Source: Arcuatula senhousia (taxonomy: Eukaryota; Mollusca; Bivalvia; Mytilida; Mytilidae). Taken from it: a stretch of DNA of 64,000 nt. Positions 1 through 9,882 of the stretch are shown piece by piece. A program made the translations under genes and the position numbers. A model generated the notes under the pieces. That model was not told the origin of the DNA. It saw only the letters and a list, made by a program, of their open reading frames with translations, and searched no databases. The stretch lies in assembly GCA_963971305.1 (NCBI GenBank), contig OZ020303.1, positions 66,154,867 through 66,218,866 on the forward strand, in the 5' to 3' direction. Within the stretch, counting starts at the first letter, position 1. Each line of letters opens with the position of its first letter.

Positions 1-378
1 CAACCTTCAAATAAAAGATCCAAATGAAAATCTAGAATGCACACTGTTTTGTTTATGATCAATAATATGAAATCCTAAACATGTTTCCATGCTTTCTTTA
101 TGTTATAATTTTTTTTCTTAAAAAAAATTAAAAATCTGTTATAAAAACTATAGTTACAGAATTTCTTGTATTTAGGGTAATCATGGTATTAAATAGGAAA
201 ACAAAAAAATACAGAAGGAACATCTAATTCTGTACATCTAAATAGAACCATACAATTTGTGGTAAGCAAAGTGGGTCATAAGACAAAAGCAAGACAACTT
301 AATAAAAAAAGTCATACCAATTTTTTACCCATTTGTCACCTTTGCATTAATTTTTTTACTGATTGAAAAGTGCCATAC
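1..378. other. FBXW9 intron sequence at the left edge
   Basis: Downstream (minus-strand sense) of the FBXW9 exon 6 donor at 378/377. It is AT-rich and I see no exon, so the terminal FBXW9 exon is expected to the left of the window. Confidence 0.6.
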
Positions 379-3300
379 CTGTACATGTTCAAACTGTCCT
401 AGTGTAGTATCGTACAAGTGAATCCCTCCACATTTATCTCCAACCCATAACTGGTTATGTCCCAAACTCAGACTCATTGGGTAGTTTTCTAACTAAAAAT
501 AGAAAACAAAAATTCTGCTTACAATCAGAAAAATCAAGTATAATAAACTTTCATCACACATAATATTAAAAGTTTCTAAATGAAAATTTGAGAAAATCCA
601 AACTTCAATTTTCTGTTTAAAAAAATCAAATTCTGGTGGCGTGTGCTATAGTTTTTACCATTTACCTGTATAGTCTTATAAACTGTTGCAGATCTCCTAT
701 CGTACACAGCTATAGTCTTATCCTCACTTCCTGTAACAATGAAATTTTCGTCAGCCTCAAGACAAAGTACCGGCCCTCTATGGTATTTTTTCTTTGATAT
801 TTTGTTTTCCCTTGGATCTATAGAATACACAAGCTGGTCAAACCCACTGCCAAAAATCAAATTTTCTTCATAGTGGAGTCCTAGGATGGCAGATCTACAC
901 CTTAAAACAAATACTGTATGTAATAATATTGCCCAAAGATTAAATGGCATCAGATGGTATGAAATTATCTCCCCTTGGAAGTTAACATCATATATACATA
1001 ATTAGAAAAAAAACATGAAAGAGTAAATTGAAAAAAAAAATAAAATTCTAAGGTATGTACACCTTAACAAAACTATTATGCATTCATAGGTTATAGACAT
1101 CTGAAACTGAAGCACAGAGAAAGACAATATCATAATAAATACATGTAACACTTTTCTGCAAGTTCAAATTTATATTGGATAAAACAGACAGGAAGTTTTG
1201 TAAACTCAACAGACTACAATTACAATTGTTTAGAAAAAGTGAGGAAAATCTTTGGCTCTTAAGCACTGATTTTTTTTCATTTACTGTGGATTCATTTATT
1301 TTCGTGGTTTGATAAAAAAGAATCTTAAATTCATGGTTCTGAAGTCTGCAACACACTGATCAATGTTCAATATCCTATTCGTGGGGTTTCAAATTTCATG
1401 GATCAAAGCCACCCATGAAAACCACAAAAATTTATACCCTACGAATAATAATGAAACCACAGTACTTAAAATTTTGAGTTTCCACACATCCTGCTTCCAG
1501 ATCCCATAACTTGATGTATCTATCCCATGATCCTGTGCAGAGGGTTTTATCATGTGATGCTAAAGACCAAATCCAACCCTAAAATAAAATAAAAAACAAC
1601 TTTAATATCTGGTTTTACTTTGAGTTACTATTTATCCCAAACTGATGTGTGAATGTACATTGTATCAGGGGACATAATCATATTTCATATTAAAATTTAC
1701 TATCTTGATAAGAAAAATACTTTAGCATTTAATATTGACAGAACATACTATCAATTCATATTTGGTAAATGATCTATTGAATTCAATTAAGGAATGACTG
1801 CCATATTTTTTTTTCATTGGGGTATGAAAAAAAAATTTTGCACATTCTATAATCCGCGACACGGATTATACTTAATGTGCAAAACTTTTTTTTTCATATC
1901 CCCAATGAAAAAAAAATTATTACAGTCATTCCTTCTAAATAAATTTTCGAAACAATTAAAAAAACATGAAAATCTTACTTATAAAAGAACTAAAATGGTG
2001 GCACTTCCTGTAAAAAGTTGGTGTTTCCCCATGATTTTTTTCATTGAGATATGAAAAAAATTTTCTTCCAATCAAATTGCAGTATTTTAATCAAATCTAT
2101 TTATTTATTTCTGGAGAGTTCTAAGCCTTTAGGTAAATCAACAGACCAGATGTGGTAGATCTTTTTTTAATATGTTGATGCACAAAAATAGAGAGTTATC
2201 TCCCCATAGATAAATTTTAAAAATTGGTTCTCATTTGTTGCAGCTTTTTTAACCGTTTGCTTTCACTTTAAAACTCTGACAGGTGTTAGAAATATGATAA
2301 AATAAAATATTCTACACACCAAAGCTATAAATTATCCATTGAAATTTTCTAAATTTTCTAAACCCTAAGGTTCATCCTATCCCAGACATAGGTTGATTTT
2401 CTTAGTTATAATTTGGATCCCCAGTTTGGTATTTTTGGCTTTTTTGTTCTATGCTCTTTATAATCATATAGTGTTTTGCTTTTTTCAATATTTTTAGTGG
2501 AGCTCCTTTGATGAGTCTTAGATAGACTAAACGTGTGTCAGGCGTAGCAAAATAAATGGTCTGGAACTTTCTTGTCTTTTTAGAATTCTACAACATAACC
2601 TGTATCTACACAAATAAGTAGGTGTTTATGCATAGATTAAGACATTCTTTTTACCTTGTGGGCTTTATCACTGGCAAAAACTTTCATCTTTGGCTGTTTA
2701 CGTGTGGTGGGATCATACTTGGACAAATCCAGTAATGTAAGATATCTGTCTCGAGATCCTGCTGCTAGCAATCTACCATTCTAAAATCAAATTCAAAAAT
2801 CATAATAACTCTTGTTTAATGAACAAAGAAGCTATGGCCTTCATTTTCTCTTACAGAAATATACATGAAAAAATACACTGTTGAATTTGCTTTCATTCTT
2901 GTTCAAACAATATAAGATAAATATAAAAACAGTAGAGAGACATTTAAAACAATACCTTAATGATTTGTTGTATTTTAAAGCTCAAAACAAAGAAGAGAAC
3001 ATTTGCAGCAAACAGCAAAGTGTATTAGCTTAAAATACTTTTACAAAATGTTTAACCATTATGCAAATCCGTAATTTTTTAACAATCAAAATGAAACTTT
3101 TATTGTACTCTCTTCACTTTTCTGTGAAAGATGTGAAGTAAAGGTGTTTCAACTACAAAATTGAAGATAACATTATATGTTTTTTTTTTAATTTATTTTA
3201 TATACATAAACATGTAAGTACATATAAATGTAAGAAAAATTTATGGAAGCAACATGACTAAAGAGATTTATAATATAAAGTAAGATTTTTTTATATTTAT

Positions 3301-5966
3301 ACTGATCGATGTTATTTCATTTTGATTAATCAGCATACCTGCATCAAATGCACTGAATCTACAGGAGCAAAGATAGTATCTTTATAAACAATGGACTCTG
3401 TCTGGTTGACTGGGTCACTCCAAATACGGCTACATTTTTCTCTTTCTATACAACCCCTCTTCCAATTAAAATCTTCATCTGAAAATAAATCTAGGATATC
3501 AATATCAAGGTTTGGCATTATTTAGTACAAAAATCTGCATTTGAATAACTTAATTGTAAATGGGGTAAGCAAATACAATTAAAAATGAAAGAATATGGAA
3601 TGTGTGCCAGAAAGACACGATTCACATATTGAAAACAATCACAAGCAAAGAACATATATATAAATTATAAATGTTATTTTTGAAAATGAATTTTTAACAT
3701 CATGAAAGGAATATTTGAACATGATGAAGTCCTATGCATTTAAAGGATTTCCAGCATTATTTGATCTCTAAAGGTGTATCCACATATATATGTTGTATCA
3801 CATAGGATGATGCATAGAGCACATGTAATGTACTTACAAGACATCATCACTTCCCTACATTGAATCTATTTCATAAAATGTTTAATACTGTATATTGTTT
3901 GATTATTATGTTCCCTGATGTTATTGAATAAATTTACTATCTGGGTAATTTTTCATTACATAAGATAAGATAAAGATATTTTATTTTCCTAATCATAGGG
4001 CTCATTACAAGCATGTAATCACATACAGTAAAAATAAAAAGCCTTTCTCTCCCACTCGCACACACTCACACATACCACTATCGTTCTGATTAAGGATGAT
4101 TGATTTAACAGTACAACATATATAAATACAGATAAACATACATTAAGGGGAGTCAGTTGCGTACATTTTATTTATATCTATCTATATGGAAAGAAGGATA
4201 ACTCTAATTGCCAAGAGAAGAAAAAACAATTCATACAAAGAACTGGTGAAAACTAAGTTTTATTTGTTTTTTTTTTTAATAAGTTTCACTTAAGCAAATA
4301 TTTAGCTCTCAATGCATAAAATTAGGATAGCAATTCACATAATGAAGAGTTAAAATGAAGGCTATCGTTTGACATGAACCAAATAAGCAGATTGCTATCA
4401 GATATTTGGGATAAATATGGGTATTTTTTTAATAGTTCATCCAGAAAGATTTTTCTTTGATTATTATAAAGGGTACATTTAAATAAAAAATGTTTTTCGT
4501 CTTCAACGGAGTTCATTGAGCAAAACTGGCATGTTCTCTCTGATCTTGGCAGTGTAATACTTTTCCCATGTTCATCAATTTTTCCCTCATAACCGCCTCT
4601 CTCTATGCGGAAACAGTGATTGCTTATTCTAAATCTAGTTAAAATTACTCTCTTATCTCTTTCTTAATACTGAGGTAATCTTCAAAAGTGAAAGCATGTT
4701 TAAATTTAAAGTAGTTGCTTAATTTACTGTGATCATCTCTTTTAAATAAGTCTCTTTGATGGCTCCAATATGTTAAAAAATCAGTTTTGATATTTTTTTA
4801 AGTAAAATTTTGAATTTATTTTTACTGAGTTTTTTACTAAGTGTTAAATTAAGCCCAAGTTTTTTCACTAAAAAACTTAATATTTGCATACCATGATTGA
4901 TAAGCCATAGCTTTATCAGAGGAGCTTTCAATAAGAGATCAGTGGGGGAGTTTTCAAGGCGGTGCCAATACATTAACATTTGAATTACTATATTAATATA
5001 TAAAGGAAATCTACCTAGCTCTGATATAACTCCAATGTTTGTGCAATTTTTTGAGACACCAAGAATATACAGTACTTGCAAAATTTAAGATTTAATTCAT
5101 CAGGTTCCCAATCTTTGAAAATTTCAAAAAGATGCATGGCTCTTCTTTTTGGAGTCAAATTTATAATACCCCATATTTCACAGCCATATAAAGCTATTGG
5201 TTTGATGGTGTGATCGAATATATGAAGTAAGGTCTTCATTGATGGAGAACATGATTTAATGTTTTTGTAAAATTTAAAAGAGGACTTTAGTCCTTTATCA
5301 TATAGATTTTTTTTAGCAGCATTAAATTTTCCAGTATTAGTAAGAACTAATCCTAAGTATTTATAGAATTTCACACATTCTATTCTGTTTGCACCTATAT
5401 TAAATTCATCTGACAGTAGTCTCCCATTTTTATTAAAGATTATAATTTGTGTTTTCTTTGACACAAACGTACCATTATTTGTAAATGTGTCATGTACATC
5501 ATTTGTATATTTTCAATTACAAAAACATATAAGATGGATGTTACTTACAGTTTGTGCTCTAAGTCTTAGAGATAATAGATGTTGATTTACTTATGAAGAT
5601 GGTGACTACTGATTAAGCCCTACAACTACCTGGAACAGGCGGGTATGCCTTTGGCCATCGCTTCCTTATTCTAGTGATCCAATAAGCATCACCATCAAAC
5701 AGATCTTTAAAGAGGGTACACACTTTACTGAAAGTCTTGATTACAAATCCTGCTTCCAGAAAATTGCAAATGTGTATTAGTAGTTCCAGAGGAAGTTTAT
5801 CTAATGTCAAACTATCTATTGTTAGTTGTGAAACTTCAGACAAAGTATCATTTGCTATTTCATCATAGTCTGAAGCTGGAAATTTTTCATAAGCATTTGT
5901 TAAGGTGTCTTTACAATCTCCACAACCTTGGTCTTTGCTTTCAATCCCTGAATCCATAACTTCAGC
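379..5966 (-). CDS. FBXW9: F-box/WD repeat-containing protein 9 (FBXW9), partial, six exons, 3' end beyond window
   Basis: Likely substrate-recognition subunit of an SCF (SKP1-CUL1-F-box) ubiquitin ligase. Coding exons on the minus strand are 5957-5630, 3478-3339, 2780-2655, 1578-1466, 900-666 and 492-379. All junctions have GT/AG borders and the phases agree, giving 352 codons before the window edge. Exon 1 holds the F-box (about residues 53-95, with LPLELLIHICNFL) and the segment RWPKAYPPVP. Joining to exon 2 gives DEDFNW, a linker I recognise from FBXW9. Later exons carry WD blades: SRDRYLTLLD, GSWDRYIKLWD and GSEDKTIAVYD. A splice acceptor (TTTTAGACAG) lies 9 bases before the ATG at 5957, so a 5' UTR exon further right is likely, perhaps near 9.0-9.3 kb. 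Exon 6 ends at a donor, so the C-terminal exon lies left of base 1. The exon 4 donor (AA|GTACTG) is altered by a MITE. Confidence 0.93.
1282..1464. mobile_element. Short TIR element (MITE), TA target duplication, copy 1 of the CTGTGG...CCACAG family
   Basis: The element starts TA-CTGTGGATTCATTTATT and ends with the inverse, AATGAAACCACAG-TA. Both ends abut TA. Related copies lie at 22686-22896 and, degenerate, at about 44495-44692. No coding capacity. It occupies the start (minus strand) of the FBXW9 intron between exons 4 and 5, and its TA duplication supplies bases +2 and +3 of the exon 4 splice donor. Confidence 0.75.
1789..1934. repeat. 146-bp foldback palindrome in FBXW9 intron
   Basis: The left arm begins AAGGAATGACTG and the right arm ends CAGTCATTCCTT. 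Inner matched blocks include CATTGGGGTATG/CATATCCCCAATG and TTTTGCACATT/AATGTGCAAAA. The tip is ATAATCCG-CGACA-CGGATTAT. Arms are about 68-74 bp with few differences. A degenerate half-copy (CATTGAGATATGAAAAAAA) follows at about 2040. Probably a non-autonomous hairpin transposon remnant. No ORF. Confidence 0.75.
3959..5466 (-). mobile_element. 5'-truncated, frameshifted LINE (non-LTR retrotransposon) 3' end
   Basis: Minus-strand reading frames 5464-5015, 5081-4773 and 4516-4322 give successive pieces of a LINE reverse transcriptase C-terminus. They include KTQIIIF, the post-catalytic YKYLGLVLT, and LYGCEIWG. The last piece is a CCHC cluster (C-x2-C-x9-H-x4-C, around FCSMNSVEDEKHFLFKC). The catalytic FADD/YADD box is absent, so the copy is truncated at about 5466. 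A frameshift lies at about 5060. The 3' UTR runs to a short tandem end, TTATCTTATCTTA (minus sense), at about 3960-3975. It sits in the FBXW9 intron between exons 1 and 2, in the gene's orientation. Dead copy; clade not assigned. Confidence 0.85.
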
Positions 5967-6422
5967 CTGTCTAAAAGCAAGAAAAAAGTTAATATTTTAA
6001 TATCTAATAGCAAACAAATTCTGCCTTCGAATAAAACAATAAAGTTTTAAGTTCTAGCTAAGAGGGAATAATAATAATAATATTTATTTATTTTAATTAT
6101 TATTAACTCAAACATGTCAAAAGATTAATTAAAGCTATGGAACATTGAAAAACTTCCTTCTTATTTATACAGGATAAATATACACAAGAATATGATATAA
6201 TTTTATACTTTATTTGCAAAACATAAAACCCATATGGGTTTATAAAGACTATACATAACAATCACAAACAAACAACAGATTTACAATTAAATGGTTTTAC
6301 ATACATAAAAACATTGGTGATAGCAGATGCGAGCCCTACGGCATGGTGCATGTTTTGAGATGTGCCTCTGACGAGAAAACCGGAACATGTCTACTTTTAA
6401 TACAGAGCAAAAACTAGAAAAA

Positions 6423-7730
6423 CTGTGAGCCGCAGCTCACAAATAAATACCCCCCACCCCCCAAAAAAATTAATCAGATAAAATTTTAAAATAGTAGATG
6501 CACATCTACATTATGCCACAAAAATTGTGTGTAAGTTTCATGAAAATCCATCAAGGGGTTTAGGAGCAGTTGCGGATAAGAGATGGGTACCCCCATGAAG
6601 TCGAATGGCTAAGTCCATGTTTTGCTATGGGAAACCCCAAAAATCATTCTGATCAAATTTTAAAATAGTACGTGCGCATCTACATTATGTCACAAAGATT
6701 GTGTGTAAGTTTCATGACAATCCATCAAGGGGTTTAGGACAAGTTGTGGATAAGAGAAGGGTACCCCCATGTAGTCGAATGGCTAAGTCCATGTTTTGCT
6801 ATGGGAAACCCATAAAATCATTCTGATCAAATTTTAAAATAGTAGATGCACATCTACATTATGCCACAACAATTGTGTGTAAGTTTCATGAAAATCCATC
6901 AAGGGGTTTAGGAGGAGTTGCGGATAAGAGATGGGTACCCCCATGTAGCCGAATGGCTAAGTCCATGTTTTGCTATGGGAAACCCCAAAAATCATTCTGA
7001 TCAAATTTTAAAATAGTAGGTGCACATCTACATTATGTCACAAAGATTGTGTGTAAGTTTCATGAAAATCCACCAAGGGGTTTAGGACAAGTTGTGGATA
7101 AGAGAAGGGTACCCCCATGTAGTCGAATGGCTAAGTCCATGTTTTGCTATGGGAAACCCATAAAATCATTCTGATCAAATTTTAAAATAGTAGATGCACA
7201 TCTACATTATGCCACAACAATTGTGTGTAAGTTTCATGAAAATCCATCAAGGGGTTTAGGAGGAGTTGCGGATAAGAGATGGGTACCCCCATGTAGCCTA
7301 ATGGCTAAGTCCATGTTTTGCTATGGGAAACCCCAAAAATCATTCTGATCAAATTTTAAAATAGTAGGTGCACATCTACATTATGTCACAAAGATTGTGT
7401 GTAAGTTTCATGAAAATCCATCAAGGGGTTTAGGAGCAGTTGCGGATAAGAGATGGGTACCCCCATGAAGTCGAATGGCTAAGTCCATGTTTTGCTATGG
7501 GAAACCCCAAAAATCATTCTGATCAAATTTTAAAATAGTAGGTGCACATCTACATTATGTCACAAAGATTGTGTGTAAGTTTCATGAAAATCCACCAAGG
7601 GGTTTAGGAGGAGTAGCGGATAAGAGATGGGTACCCTGAAGTGTAACGGAAGGACGGACGGAAGGACGGACGGAAGGACGGACGGACACCCCTATCACTA
7701 TATACCCCCCACTTTTGAAGTGGGGGGTAT
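6423..7730 (+). repeat. Pearl-like element, 7 x 174-bp tandem core
   Basis: The left end is a palindrome (GTGAGCCGCAGCTCAC) followed by ATACCCCCCACC. The core is seven copies of an exactly 174-bp unit; GGGTACC recurs at about 6587, 6761, 6935, 7109, 7283, 7457 and 7631. Then comes an (ACGG/AAGG)n microsatellite (7650-7690). The right end is a hairpin, CCCCCCACTTTTGAAGTGGGGGG. Short reading frames in the array are not genes. This layout matches bivalve Pearl/HINE-type non-autonomous elements. Relatives in the window: 46735-47110, 47592-48043 and 63722-63912. Confidence 0.88.
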
Positions 7731-7820
7731 AAAAACAATAGGCACGGAGCAAGTAAAACAATCAACCCTCTGGGCTTATAAAAAATACATCATAATCTGT
7801 TCTGCAATTTTTTTTTAAAT

Positions 7821-8809
7821 AAAAAGCTACGCCGAGTGCAGCATGATCATGATGATACGACCGCAACAATTTGAACCCTGTACATTGGAAGCCCAATATG
7901 GATAGTCTATTGCTTTGGTAACATGAAACCCATGGTGGACTTACAAAGCTTTTTGACACATGCATCCTGTGGTGGACTTTAAAATGCATATTTGACACAT
8001 ATATAATTTCATTAACATCTAACATGGCTTATAGAAAAAATCTTATTTCTATATTCATTGACAGTTTGAGCCGTTTTAGCCCCTTTTGACGCTTTTTTCT
8101 TAAAATAACAAGGGCCACATAACCCGAATGTGATAAAAAGCTAGTAGATATTACGGGAGATATTATCATCATTTCAAAACTTCATAACAATAAGCTGGCC
8201 CACTCCAGCTAAACTTCTTGTGTAAAACCATTTGCCTTGACCAACTTTTAAAAATGGCGTTTTCAACCCTTCGTCCCCTAATATCTCAAAATCAGTAAGA
8301 GATATTGCAAATCTGATTGCAAACGAGACAGCCAGGAATTTTCACAAGGATTCCAATGAAAAAAAGATTTTGAAAATCGGACCAGAAATAAAAAAGTTGA
8401 TTTTTTGGGCGTGGCCCATTTTTCATGTCTTTGGACCCCTGTAGCAACATAACGGTACAATATACATCAAAACCATTGACACATTTAGTTGACAGAATTT
8501 AATGAGGAACTCAATAAAAAAAGAATTTTCAAAATCTAATGAATAATAAACATTCTACAATAGTTTAGACAATACACCTGTTTTAGCCCCTTATGGCCAT
8601 TTTTTCTAAAACAGTAGGGGCCATCAACCCCAAATACAATAAGAACTTTCCTCTAGTGGTTACAAACATCATATCAAAATTTCATAACAATTGGTCAATA
8701 TTTACTCAAGTTATCGCACGGAAACCAAATGTCCCAAGAGAATGACAACGACAACGACAACATCGCCATAAAATTATACAATTGCAAAAATTTTGTGGTC
8801 GTATAAAAA
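7821..8809 (-). repeat. Pearl-like element, ~480-bp core family, inverted copy
   Basis: It begins AAAAAGCTACGCCGAG and ends TTTTGTGGTCGTATAAAAA, the reverse complement of the ends of the element at 45309-46547. The ACGACA-type microsatellite near 8740-8765 corresponds to the GTCGTC tract there. The core has about two diverged units, each with a block ending GGGGCCAT/GGGGCTAAAA. No gene. Confidence 0.85.
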
Positions 8810-9129
8810 TGCAAAACCAGTGATTAAACCCTTATTCATCCATTTTTTTTATTTTTACACAAAGATTAAAAAAATTATATACATTAAACACCACTCAATC
8901 TTTTCCGTTGAAAAACAATTTTCTGGAAATTACCGAGCTAGCTTTGGGCAACTGAGGAAATTCTCCCATTATATATGATTGACTTGTCACACCTAATGCA
9001 TGATAATGACCAAGCTTTGTTAAATTCTAAATAAGATAAAGAAATACATAAATTAACTGAATAATATCTTACTTCATGCACTTACAATCACACTCTGAAA
9101 ACAACTAATTCATAATAATAAATAAAAGT

Positions 9130-9882
9130 GTCTTGCCTGAAAATGAGAGCGGCGTTTGTCTCACTTTCCTCAATCCTGCATGATACTTTTACTTTACCAT
9201 TTTTTTTCCGCCAGGTTTCTAAATGTACTCTGTTACCAATAATACAAATTACACACTAGTACTCAGAAAATCTCACAAAACCTGACAGAATCTGAATGTT
9301 GTGTTGATCTGCTGAAGAAGCGCAAAATACTCTGACAAGGAAATGACGTCATGGAATCCTTAAGGGTTAATAATTTTGTCCCTGCTAAATGTCGTCCTAG
9401 GATGTTACAAGGATTTATTATTTGCACAAATAATTGAATTTTTAATAAATAGTTTTTTTAGAACAACTTTCTCAAGTGCATATGCTTTGGGTGGGATGGG
9501 GTCAGACTTTGCTACTAGATGTTAGTGGAGAGTAACTATGAATGAAATAATGTGTTGCTGGATTTTTTTACTTGAAACAAATTATTGGCTCAGAGTGTGT
9601 TTCAAAACAAAAAAAAAAACCTAACAGACTCATTAATAATTACTTGCCTTTTTAAAGTTAAAATAAGCTCTTGGACTTGACTGATATGACTTCCTATCTT
9701 TAAAGTTTTTAAGCTATTTTTTGCTATGTGCTCATCATTTGAATGACTTTTTTGTTTACTTTCATTTTCATGCTATTTAAATAGAACTTCTACGATTGGT
9801 AACTGTGTGTTGAAAAAGCCAATGGAAAATCTTTTTACAAACCCATAATCTAAATGTAAACATCCGGTTAAAGTGAAAGCAC
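9130..9882. promoter_or_regulatory. Putative divergent promoter region between FBXW9 (-) and HYI (+)
   Basis: It is the only repeat-poor interval between the two divergently transcribed genes. It contains a perfect palindromic CRE/ATF site TGACGTCA (9344-9351). Two CCAAT-type boxes, ATTGG (about 9795-9799) and CCAATGG (about 9819-9825), lie 60-90 bases before the HYI ATG. A shared promoter is inferred; no transcription start can be read from sequence alone. Confidence 0.4.
9344..9351. promoter_or_regulatory. CRE/ATF-type palindrome TGACGTCA
   Basis: Exact 8-bp CREB/ATF consensus in the interval between the divergent genes FBXW9 and HYI. A second exact copy at 18506-18513 lies in a repeat, so function is not assured. 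Confidence 0.35.

Noticed and set aside
6423..7730. Regularly spaced repeats that might suggest a CRISPR array
   Set aside because: Units are 174 bp and contiguous, without short repeats and unique spacers, in a eukaryotic, intron-rich context.
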